A stretch of 14,254 bases of DNA from an uncultured Gammaproteobacteria bacterium (GTDB lineage Bacteria; Pseudomonadota; Gammaproteobacteria; Steroidobacterales; GCA-2729495), in assembly GCA_937958785.1 (NCBI GenBank), contig CALGMY010000124.1, positions 1-14,254 on the forward strand, written 5' to 3'. The translations under genes were made by a program, and so were the position numbers. Shown one piece after another: positions 6,524 to 14,227 of this stretch. Each line of letters begins with the position of its first letter. Position 1 is the stretch's first letter. Under the pieces are notes generated by a model. The model ran no database searches. It was given only the letters and a program-made list of their open reading frames with translations, and was not told where the DNA came from.

Positions 6524-7642
6524 CTATTCAAGCACAGGTGGGGCAGGGGCGGTCAGGGGGACGGCCGGGAACTGCCAGCCCCGCTGCTCCCGGCGGGCGG
6601 GACCCGGGATGACGTGGGGCGGGGAGCCGGGCGGGAGGGTGGCGAGGGTGCCCGTGTCGATGCGCCAGCCCCGCGCTTCCCACGCCTTCAGCTTCCGCCG
6701 GTACGCGAGCTGGATCGCGTCGGCCTGGACGGAAAAGTCCGCGGCCGGGCTCTCGAAGGGGATGGCGGGCTCGAGCTTCTCGATGACCCGCCGGTCCTCC
6801 TCGATGATGGCCCGGTTCCGGCGCTCGGCGATGAAGTCGAGGGCCGGCGACGTGAAGAAATTCCGGGCGCTCACCAGGAAGGAGCGGGTGGTGGTGAGGT
6901 CCACCGGGGTGTCGAAGGCGTACTGGTAGGCCGACATGCGCCGGTCGATGTGGATGCGGGTGACGAACTGGGAAGGGCCGTGGAAGGTGGTGCCCGCCAC
7001 CGTCTCGCCGCTCTGGTCCCGGAAGTACTTCCAGAACCCGCCCGCCTGGTTGCGGAAGCGCACCTCCATGCCGGCGCCCCACTCGGACCCCGTCACGTCG
7101 TAGGTGGGCACGGCGTAACCGGGGTCCGCGCCCTTGCGGCCCACGACATGGACGAACTCGGCGTGGGCCGGGTCGAGGGCATTCTCGACCACGCGCCGGT
7201 AGTTGGCCTGCAGGGTGAACGCCGAGGTGGTGCAGCGCCACCCGGGCTGGTCCCACTCGGGCACCGGCATGAGCGGGGGGCGCAGGTCTTCCGGCAGGTC
7301 CCCCAGGAAGGCGAAGACGATGCCGTAGCGCTCCACCACGGGATAGGCGTCCACGCGCACCCGGGGCGGGACCGGGGGCTGGCCGGGCCCGAGCGAGGGT
7401 ATCCGCTGGCACTGGCCGCTGCCGGCGAATTCCCAGCCATGGTACGGGCACACCACCCGGTCGCCCCGCACCCAGCCGTCGGCGAGCGAGGCGCAACGGT
7501 GCAGGCAGATGTTGCTGAGGCAGCGGGCGGTGCCGCCGCCGTCCCGGAACAGCACGAAGTCCTGCCCGAGCATGCGGACCTTCACGGGCCTGTCCCGCAG
7601 GTTCGCCGAGAGTTCGGCCGCGTACCAGAAGTTGATCAGCAT
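6524..7642 (-). CDS. Rieske [2Fe-2S] non-haem iron oxygenase, catalytic subunit
   Basis: Oxygenase that uses O2 and electrons relayed through a Rieske cluster to hydroxylate or demethylate an organic substrate. Seen: 372 residues. Rieske cluster ligands C46-L-H48 and C65-P-Y-H68, with the usual GW following, lie in an N-terminal domain of about 110 residues. The mononuclear iron site is N154-x2-D157-x2-H160-x4-H165 (ENALDPAHAEFVH), and a likely third ligand is D283 in RAIIEEDRRVIEKL. This short single-subunit layout resembles vanillate O-demethylase and dicamba monooxygenase-type enzymes, whose iron histidines sit at nearly the same positions. The matching reductase and ferredoxin are not in this window. 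GGAGG lies 6 nt before the ATG. It follows the propeller gene by 19 bp (17 untranslated) and precedes the SRPBCC gene by 33 bp. Substrate unknown. Confidence 0.93.
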   Translation of the reverse strand: MLINFWYAAELSANLRDRPVKVRMLGQDFVLFRDGGGTARCLSNICLHRCASLADGWVRGDRVVCPYHGWEFAGSGQCQRIPSLGPGQPPVPPRVRVDAYPVVERYGIVFAFLGDLPEDLRPPLMPVPEWDQPGWRCTTSAFTLQANYRRVVENALDPAHAEFVHVVGRKGADPGYAVPTYDVTGSEWGAGMEVRFRNQAGGFWKYFRDQSGETVAGTTFHGPSQFVTRIHIDRRMSAYQYAFDTPVDLTTTRSFLVSARNFFTSPALDFIAERRNRAIIEEDRRVIEKLEPAIPFESPAADFSVQADAIQLAYRRKLKAWEARGWRIDTGTLATLPPGSPPHVIPGPARREQRGWQFPAVPLTAPAPPVLE

Positions 7643-7661
7643 CGGCTGCCTCCGCGGGCCG

Positions 7662-8744
7662 TCAGAGGGCCGGGAACTCCGCGATGCCCGCCAGGCTGCG
7701 CCGCTGTCCGCCGTGGTCCGTCTGCACGTGGGCCACGACCTCGCCGGTCGTCAGGCTGAACTTCACGGCGACGCCGGTGAAGATGTTGGACGCGAGGCCG
7801 TGCTGCTGGTCGTGGCACACGGCCACCTGGGCGAAGCCGTAGCCGAACTTCCCGAGGTCGTAGGTCTGCATGACCTTGCCATCCTCGTCGTAGCACTCCA
7901 CGGTGGCGCCCCGGCTGACCAGCAGCCGGCCATCGTGGCAGTAGGCGACGGCGATGAACCAGTTGCGGTCGAAGAGGGTGCCGCCGGCGATCGTGGCCAG
8001 GTCCGGCATCTGGCGGCGCTCCACCAGGTCGTAGCGCATCAGCCGCTTGCCCGTCTCGGTGGTGTAGGCCACGTACCGTTCCGACGGGTGCAGGGCGATG
8101 TGGGTCACGCCCTTGAAGCCGGACAGCTCCACCGCGGTCTCCGTCGCGTACTCGTCGACCAGCCGGAAGTCCCGGTCGAAGCGGAAGAGGTGCCCGTCGC
8201 CGATCCGGTCCGTGCCGGGCAGGTACTTCATCATCGAGCCCCAGTAGGGCTTGGTGCCCTTCAGGGTCTCGCCCAGGTAGATGCTGCCGTCCCGGCCGAA
8301 GGCGGCCGTGCCGAAGGCCCGGTGGGCGAAGGTGTGGTCTGGCATCTGCCGGCCGTACCGGTCCACGCGGATCACCTTCTGGGTGTGGATGTCGAAGCCC
8401 CAGAGGGTGCCGGCGGGGTCGAAGACGAGGCCCATGACCAGGTGGCGATGGCCCTCGGTCCAGAGCACGCCCTTGGGCTTCAGCGCCGCGTCGTACTGCA
8501 GGATCCGGCCGAGCCCCGCGTGGTCGTCGGTCGGGTCGTTGAGGTAGGTGCAGCCGAGCACGATGTCGCCGGGCGCGAAGGGCTGGATGGTGTTCTCGAG
8601 CACGTAGCCGTAGCTGCGCGCCACGAAGCGGTTGAAGTCCGTGGCGGGCTGGGTGTCCACGAGCTGGGCCGTGGGCCGGGCGGGGTCGGCGCCGTACTTC
8701 GGGGTGGTCGCGGGCGTGGCCGTGGGGGTGGACTGGCTGGCCAT
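7662..8744 (-). CDS. Beta-propeller-like protein of unknown function
   Basis: A 360-residue protein that I cannot assign to a named family. Seen: a low-complexity Thr/Ala/Pro N-terminus (1-25) without a signal peptide, then recurrent blade-like units: GDIVLGCTYLND, GRILQYDAALKPKGVLW, LVMGLVFDPAGTLWGFDIHTQKVIRVDRYGRQM, GTAAFGRDGSIYLGE, GHLFRFDRDFRLVDEY, VTHIALHPSERYVAYTTETGKRLMRYDL, VAYCHDGRLLVSRGATVECYDEDGKVMQTYDL, VAVCHDQQHGLASNIFTGVAVKFSLTTGEV. These D-G-x-L/I and fD..g.l..y spacings fit a six- or seven-bladed propeller of the SMP-30/NHL/lactonase type. The ATG at 8744 has an ideal TAGGAGG 7 nt upstream; the same TAG is the stop of the DUF420-like gene, so the gap is 11 bp. The position just before the Rieske oxygenase suggests a role in the same pathway, perhaps hydrolytic or regulatory (inference). 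Confidence 0.85.
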   Translation of the reverse strand: MASQSTPTATPATTPKYGADPARPTAQLVDTQPATDFNRFVARSYGYVLENTIQPFAPGDIVLGCTYLNDPTDDHAGLGRILQYDAALKPKGVLWTEGHRHLVMGLVFDPAGTLWGFDIHTQKVIRVDRYGRQMPDHTFAHRAFGTAAFGRDGSIYLGETLKGTKPYWGSMMKYLPGTDRIGDGHLFRFDRDFRLVDEYATETAVELSGFKGVTHIALHPSERYVAYTTETGKRLMRYDLVERRQMPDLATIAGGTLFDRNWFIAVAYCHDGRLLVSRGATVECYDEDGKVMQTYDLGKFGYGFAQVAVCHDQQHGLASNIFTGVAVKFSLTTGEVVAHVQTDHGGQRRSLAGIAEFPAL

Positions 8745-8755
8745 GACGCTGCCTC

Positions 8756-9226
8756 CTAGAACACGAAGCCGTAGATGTACATGGGGATCGCCGTCGCGCC
8801 CGAGCCCAGCATCAGCACCATCGCCAGCCGGCCGAAATGGCGGTGGGTGGTGAAGTACTTCGGCTGGGGCGGACTGGGGAACTTGATGAGGCTGGCGGCC
8901 ACCAGCAGGACCCACACGATGGTCGAGCTGATCGCGAAGGCCGTGTGGGTCCAGATCCAGAAATTCAGGGTGGCGGTGCCCTCGTAGGCGCTGCCTGCCG
9001 TCACGGCGAAGATGCCGCCCATCTGGTTCAGGTCGATCTCGAAGAGCAGCACCACGATGCCGAGCACCAGGGCGGTGCTGAGCTGCACGCGCTTGTGCAG
9101 GGTCCACTGGCCCTGCCGGGCAAGACGCCAGGACCAGACCAGGATGGGTACGACCGCCACGATGGACAGGATGCCGATGTCGATGAGGGCGTCGCCGCGG
9201 GCGCCGAGGAAGCTGGAACCGAACAT
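8756..9226 (-). CDS. DUF420-like four-helix membrane protein
   Basis: A 156-residue integral membrane protein. Seen: four hydrophobic helices (about 15-35, 50-66, 88-112, 132-155) and conserved-looking histidines at helix ends: H44 (TLHKRVQLS), H94 (WIWTHTAFAIS), H128 and H130 (TTHRHFGRLAMVL). The pattern 'LHkr...H...aHr.fGR...Y' is that of the DUF420 (YozB/CtaM-like) family, in which such His residues are thought to bind metal or haem and some members assist cytochrome oxidase assembly. Here no cytochrome oxidase genes are near; instead it leads a run containing a Rieske oxygenase, so it may be a redox or quinone-linked electron donor for it (inference). GGGAGA lies 7 nt before the ATG. The family call rests on pattern recognition and is moderately sure; membrane topology is clear. 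Confidence 0.7.
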   Translation of the reverse strand: MFGSSFLGARGDALIDIGILSIVAVVPILVWSWRLARQGQWTLHKRVQLSTALVLGIVVLLFEIDLNQMGGIFAVTAGSAYEGTATLNFWIWTHTAFAISSTIVWVLLVAASLIKFPSPPQPKYFTTHRHFGRLAMVLMLGSGATAIPMYIYGFVF

Positions 9227-9250
9227 GTGGGATCTCCCTGTTGCCGGGCG

Positions 9251-9279
9251 ATCCTAGCTTGGCGACGGATGAATGGGAA
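9251..9279 (-). promoter_or_regulatory. Candidate promoter of the DUF420-propeller-Rieske operon
   Basis: On the - strand TTCCCA (9279-9274, 4 of 6 matches to TTGACA) and TAGGAT (9256-9251, 4 of 6 matches to TATAAT) are 17 nt apart. They lie in a 79-bp gap that contains the only AT-richer island nearby (GTAACGTAAAAT, about 9281-9293). Start would fall about 18 nt before the ATG at 9226. The call is modest: two imperfect boxes with correct spacing. Confidence 0.35.
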
Positions 9280-9305
9280 GTGTAACGTAAAATCCGGGGC
9301 GGTCC

Positions 9306-10418
9306 TCAGCCCCGCCGGAAGGCACCGAACACCTGCCGGTGCCCCGCGAGCAGCCGCTCACCGGTGACCGCGTCCGGTTCCACCGACCACGTGTCCGGCT
9401 CGTAGGTCCCGCCGAGGAGGATGCCGTCCTCGCGCGGCATCATGTACAGCCCGCGCGGGCCCACGGTGATGTAGTCGACCTCGGGCTGGGGCGCGAGCAC
9501 CACCAGCTGGCCGCGGACCGGGGCGACGTCGGGGTCGTTGCACAGGCGCCCGGCGCCGAGGCCCGTGCAGTTCACGACCAGCGGCTCGGGCAGGGCCACC
9601 ACCGCGGCCCGGTCGGCGAACTCCCGCACCACGACCAGGCCGCCGGCCAGGCGGAAGTCCGCGAGCAGCTGCGCGAGGTACACCCCGGGCTCAATGTGCA
9701 TCGTGAGGAAGCGCTGCACGTGCCGCTGGGGGAACGGGTGCTCCCGGGGGTCGACGGGCACGAGGGGCAGGAGGTCCGCGATGAGCTGCCAGTCCCAGGC
9801 GAGCTTCGGCTCGGGCGAGTCCGTGAGCAGGTAATTGTCCCGCCACCGGATGCCGTAGCGGGTACCGGCGAGCGCCTGGAAATGCCGGTGGGCGAGGCGG
9901 GAGGCCTGCACGAAGCGCTGGTCGAAGCCGGGCGCCCGGGCCGCGGGGTCGGCGACCGACACGGGCGCCCACTGGGCGCCGGCGATGTTCGACGTGGTGT
10001 GGGGTGGCAGGTCCCGGGCGTAGATCGTCACGGCGAAGCCCGCGTCCTGCAGCAACCGGGCGGTGGCGAGGCCCACGGCGCCGCAGCCGAGCACGGCGGC
10101 GGAGCGGTGGCCGCTCGCGAGCGCGAGCGCGCGGGCCTGCTCCGCCGTGCCCCAGGACAGCGACACGCCGCCGCCGCCATGGCCATAGTTGTGCACCACC
10201 AGCTTGCCGTCCCACATCTCGGCCTCCACCCGGAAGCCGCTGCGCCGGAACGGGCGCAGGCCGGCGACCTGGCGGATGACCCGGTCGGGCGACACGCGCA
10301 CCGGCGCGAGGCGCGGGACGGCGTGCGGACGGGTGACGCAGGCGGGCAGCAGGGGCAGGGTGGCGCCGGCGAGCGCGCATTTCAGCAGCGTGCGGCGGGA
10401 GGTCCCTGGATCGTGCAT
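9306..10418 (-). CDS. Tat-exported FAD oxidase of the D-amino-acid oxidase family, circularly permuted
   Basis: Predicted flavoenzyme that oxidises D-amino acids or related amines to imines. Seen: 370 residues. Tat signal SRRTLLK (7-13), hydrophobic core, and LPAC with C27 as a possible but non-ideal lipobox. Residues 45-100 (RVIRQVAGLRPFR...VVHNYGHGGGGVSLSWGTA) match the region that ends ordinary D-amino-acid oxidases; 74-92 fits the complete DAO signature. Only afterwards comes the FAD fold: AAVLGCGAVGLATARLL (107-123, GxGxxG at 111-116), TTSNIAGAQWAP (141-152), VVNCTGLGAGRL (281-292), RGQLVVL (302-308), GLYMMP (323-328; Y325 aligns with a substrate-binding tyrosine) and GILLGGTYEPDTW (332-344). 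The protein stops about where the natural C-terminal segment would begin. The order is therefore permuted without loss. Folding with FAD before Tat export is consistent with a periplasmic enzyme. The start is the ATG at 10418, 27 bp after the lipoprotein esterase; its ribosome site is weak. Confidence 0.88.
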   Translation of the reverse strand: MHDPGTSRRTLLKCALAGATLPLLPACVTRPHAVPRLAPVRVSPDRVIRQVAGLRPFRRSGFRVEAEMWDGKLVVHNYGHGGGGVSLSWGTAEQARALALASGHRSAAVLGCGAVGLATARLLQDAGFAVTIYARDLPPHTTSNIAGAQWAPVSVADPAARAPGFDQRFVQASRLAHRHFQALAGTRYGIRWRDNYLLTDSPEPKLAWDWQLIADLLPLVPVDPREHPFPQRHVQRFLTMHIEPGVYLAQLLADFRLAGGLVVVREFADRAAVVALPEPLVVNCTGLGAGRLCNDPDVAPVRGQLVVLAPQPEVDYITVGPRGLYMMPREDGILLGGTYEPDTWSVEPDAVTGERLLAGHRQVFGAFRRG

Positions 10419-10445
10419 GGGTGTAGCGGGGCAGTCGGCGCCTGC

Positions 10446-11714
10446 TCAGAACCCCGTGTCCACCGGCACCAGGGGCAGCACCCCGGGCACGACGATGGGC
10501 GTGGTGGCGTCCGGGATCGAGACTTCCGTGAGGGCCAGGTGGTCGACGCCGGTGACCGGGATCGGGAAGCCGCCGCCCTCCACGTAGATCACCACCTGCA
10601 GGCTGTAGTCGCCGGGCAGGGTGGCGCCGTCGAGGCTGACGGGGATGTTGTAGCTCCGGGTGTCGCCGGCCACGGCGGCGGCGGCGAAATTGAGGTTGAG
10701 GAACACCAGCGGCGCCCCGGGCGCGGGCTGGCCGGTGCCGGGCGGGTAGAGCACCGCCGCGCCGAAGAGCGGCGTGTTGAGGTTGGCCGGGAACTGCAGC
10801 GTGAATGCGAGGGTGGTGTCCGTGCCGGCCAGGGCCCGCTCGGTGCCGCCGCCCGGGGGTGGCTCCTCCCGGGGCGTGACGGGGTCGAGCGACTGGAAGA
10901 AGTCCCAGATGGCGGTGTTGGCGAAGCTCGGCCAGGCGTGGGCGGAGACGCCGTCGCCCTCCTGGTGTAGGCACCACTGCACGGGGAAATCGGTGACGGC
11001 GCCGCCGGTGCGATCCACGCACTCGGCCACCACGCCGGGCGTGGCGCCAGGGATGTCGAAGCCGTTGTACAGCACCCAGAAGCGCTGGGCCTGCTGGCCG
11101 ATGACCTGGGGCACCAGCGAGTCCTTGGCGCCCTGGATCTGCAGCACGGCGATGGCGCCCACGCAGCCGAAGGACGTGAGCCCGCCGGCCACCGGGGCGA
11201 TGCCCCGGATGCGGTTGCCGAAGCGGCAGCCGATCTCGTTGGCGATGCCGCCGCCGCTGCTGTGCCCGGTGACGAAGATGCGCTCGGAGTCGAAGACGAG
11301 GTCGGTGGGCAGCTGCGCCATCAGCTCCTCGAACATCCGGAAGTCGTCGGCGAAGTCCCACTGCTTGGTGCCGGCGCCATTGGGCCGGGCGTCCGGGTAC
11401 ACGAGGATCGCGCCGTCGCCCACGGTCTCCCGGAGCCGGTAGAGGTCGAACCAGGACTCCCAGCTCCCGCCGGTGCCGTGGTAGCCGAGGATGAGGGGCT
11501 TCGCGGGCCCGTCCGGGTCATAGTCCGCCGGCAGGTCCAGGTAGTACTCCCGCTCCTCGCCATCGACCGTGAGGGTCTTCAGGCCCGACTCGAGGGGCTC
11601 CTCTTCGGCGGGCGCGGGGGCGCCGCCGGAGTCGATGTCGAAGGGACAGCCGGCGAGCAGGAGGGCGCTCGCGAGGACGAGCAGGCGGGCGAGGGACAGG
11701 AGCGTCGTGGACAT
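10446..11714 (-). CDS. Lipoprotein alpha/beta-hydrolase, PHB depolymerase/feruloyl esterase-like
   Basis: Predicted secreted esterase anchored as a lipoprotein, 422 residues. Seen: lipoprotein signal with lipobox L20-A-G-C23, then an acidic linker (24-45). Hydrolase core about 46-275: LILGYHGTGGSWESW (oxyanion region, HG at 79-80), YPDARPNGAGTKQWDF, nucleophile motif G150-H-S152-S-G with GGG following, likely acid D198 in IQGAKDSLVP, likely base H259 in GVSAHAWPSF. Four Cys at 163, 184, 232 and 248 may form disulfides in the periplasm. YPDA...W, GHSSGG and the late H.W match the LpqC/PHB-depolymerase group, which cleaves polyesters or feruloyl esters. A further 120 residues (300-422, GTDTTLAFTLQFPANLN...) look like a beta-sandwich accessory domain. 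The start is the ATG at 11714 that begins the signal peptide; the open frame upstream of it is not coding-like. Next gene is the Tat-exported oxidase, 27 bp downstream. Confidence 0.88.
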   Translation of the reverse strand: MSTTLLSLARLLVLASALLLAGCPFDIDSGGAPAPAEEEPLESGLKTLTVDGEEREYYLDLPADYDPDGPAKPLILGYHGTGGSWESWFDLYRLRETVGDGAILVYPDARPNGAGTKQWDFADDFRMFEELMAQLPTDLVFDSERIFVTGHSSGGGIANEIGCRFGNRIRGIAPVAGGLTSFGCVGAIAVLQIQGAKDSLVPQVIGQQAQRFWVLYNGFDIPGATPGVVAECVDRTGGAVTDFPVQWCLHQEGDGVSAHAWPSFANTAIWDFFQSLDPVTPREEPPPGGGTERALAGTDTTLAFTLQFPANLNTPLFGAAVLYPPGTGQPAPGAPLVFLNLNFAAAAVAGDTRSYNIPVSLDGATLPGDYSLQVVIYVEGGGFPIPVTGVDHLALTEVSIPDATTPIVVPGVLPLVPVDTGF

Positions 11715-11726
11715 TGTTCTTGTTCT

Positions 11727-11770
11727 GGTCCGGAGGGCCGCCGGGTCATCATGGACCGGGCCGGAGGACC
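11727..11770. repeat. Imperfect hairpin in the leader of the lipoprotein esterase gene
   Basis: GGTCCGGAGGGCC (11727-11739) and GGCCGGAGGACC (11759-11770) pair as 5 bp + internal loop + 4 bp. A weaker inner stem (CCGGGTC against GACCGG) follows. It fills the 89-bp gap between the MAPEG gene and the esterase. Neither strand shows a T-run, so a rho-independent terminator is not supported; an RNA leader structure or an operator are possible. In GC-rich DNA chance pairing cannot be excluded. Confidence 0.35.
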
Positions 11771-11803
11771 CCGCAAGGCCGGCGCACTTCAGCCGTCCGC
11801 TGC

Positions 11804-12238
11804 TCAGTCCCCGGCGCCGGCGAGCGACAGCACGAAGCCGATCCACAGCGTCACCACCACCAGGAAGCCGGCGATGTAGACGCGGAAGCGGTGCATGACC
11901 TTGTTGTAGGTGCACTGGATCCAGGAGTGCGCCACCCGGAGCGCCACGAACACCCAGGCGCCGATGACGAGCCAGGGCGGCACGACGCCCGTGCCGATGG
12001 CGGCGGCCACCAGCGCATAAAAGAGCACCGGGACCTCGAAGAGGTTGCGGAAGTTGTCGGCGGCCTGCACGTCCTCGACCCTGGCGGCCATCTGCAGGGA
12101 GGTGGCCACGGCCTGGGGGTGGAGCCGCTTGCCGCGGAACTCCCGCACCCGGCAGTAGAGCATGCGGCAGCCCACCGCGAAGGTGAGCAGCACGAGCGCG
12201 AGGGCGGCGGCGGCGAGGGCGATGACGTTGATGGGCAC
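11804..12238 (-). CDS. MAPEG-family membrane protein
   Basis: A 144-residue integral membrane protein of the MAPEG superfamily (microsomal glutathione S-transferase and leukotriene C4 synthase relatives). Seen: four hydrophobic helices (about 3-24, 67-84, 86-104, 117-140). The family's characteristic stretch is present: NFRNLFEVPVLFYAL (62-76) after the first cytoplasmic loop, then R101-VAHS-W-IQCTYN-KVMHRFRVY (101-121). Eukaryotic members conjugate or peroxidise lipophilic substrates with glutathione; bacterial members are mostly uncharacterised. Start: GTG at 12238 with GGAGG 8 nt upstream, 20 bp behind the DUF1254 gene, so the two are probably co-transcribed. The frame is open far upstream, but only as a shadow of the DUF1254 gene. 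A glutathione link would echo the GFA fragment further upstream, although that fragment is dead. Confidence 0.9.
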   Translation of the reverse strand: MPINVIALAAAALALVLLTFAVGCRMLYCRVREFRGKRLHPQAVATSLQMAARVEDVQAADNFRNLFEVPVLFYALVAAAIGTGVVPPWLVIGAWVFVALRVAHSWIQCTYNKVMHRFRVYIAGFLVVVTLWIGFVLSLAGAGD

Positions 12239-12258
12239 GGGAGATACCTCCGCCTGGC

Positions 12259-13878
<1,620 letters not shown>

Positions 13879-13932
13879 CGATTCTTCTCCGTTGTTCTGC
13901 AGGGCTTCGGCCGGCTGCCGGGAGGGTGCCGC

Positions 13933-13941
13933 AATATACCA
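13933..13941 (-). promoter_or_regulatory. Extended -10 promoter of the DUF1254-MAPEG unit
   Basis: On the - strand TGGTATATT joins a TGn element to TATATT (5 of 6 matches to TATAAT), the only AT-rich spot in a GC-rich gap. No good -35 is found 16-18 nt upstream, which extended -10 promoters can tolerate. Transcription would start near 13926, giving a leader of about 48 nt with GGAGAA before the ATG at 13878. Confidence 0.45.
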
Positions 13942-13999
13942 AAGCGGGCAGACGTCGCCCGGCGACGGGCTGGCCCTGCCCGCGCGCGGCTGCCCGTGG

Positions 14000-14221
14000 T
14001 CAGGGCAGGGCCGATCCCGGGGCCTGAAACTGGTACTCGGTGAGGGATGACTCGCCGGCGAGCAGTGTGAACCGGCTGTCGTGGACCTTGACCATGAGGG
14101 CGTTGCGCCGCCGGCAGATCGAACAGTCGCACCGGGTGAGTTCCGCAAAGTCGGTCTCGATCTCGAAGCGCACCGCCCCGCAGTGGCAACTGCCGTGGAG
14201 GGTCGCGCGTTGAGTGAGGGG
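14000..14221 (-). pseudogene. Fragment of a GFA-family gene (CENP-V/GFA, zinc-binding)
   Basis: The frame between a TAA (14224-14222) and a TGA (14002-14000) encodes 73 residues that clearly begin like a GFA protein: TLHGSCHCGAVRFEIE (8-22), TRCDCSICRRRNALM (29-43), then LLAGESSLTEYQFQ. C12 and C14 (CxC) and C31, C33, C36 are the N-terminal zinc ligands. Intact family members are usually about 110-140 residues and continue with a 'HYFC..CGIYTH' half. Here the match stops at YQFQ and nothing resembling that half follows in any - strand frame down to 13879. At the 5' end no ATG, GTG, TTG or CTG lies between the in-frame TAA and the GSCHC motif. Both ends are therefore lost: a gene relic, or a recombination scar. 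The name comes from glutathione-dependent formaldehyde-activating enzyme, though most relatives have other or unknown roles. Confidence 0.75.
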
Positions 14222-14227
14222 TTAGGC
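14207..14227 (+). other. attC-like half site beside the GFA relic
   Basis: GCGTTGAG (14207-14214), spacer TGAGGG, then GTTAGGC (14221-14227) has the shape of the L'-R' end of an integron cassette recombination site (core GTTRRRY). No partner R''-L'' half (RYYYAAC followed by a complementary arm) was found within about 120 bp on the + strand, and none downstream on the - strand. It is only a half-site resemblance. The remaining bases to 14254 show nothing I can interpret. Confidence 0.22.

Noticed and set aside
5065..9226. The six-gene run as an anti-phage or toxin-antitoxin system because of its GNATs
   Set aside because: GNAT toxins are usually paired with a small ribbon-helix-helix antitoxin, and none is present; oxygenase and SRPBCC neighbours point to metabolism.
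13879..14148. N-terminal extension of the DUF1254 protein to 629 residues
   Set aside because: The extra 90 residues are Ser/Pro/Arg-rich, overlap the GFA relic in another frame and lack a signal; the internal ATG at 13878 starts a proper signal peptide with a ribosome site.
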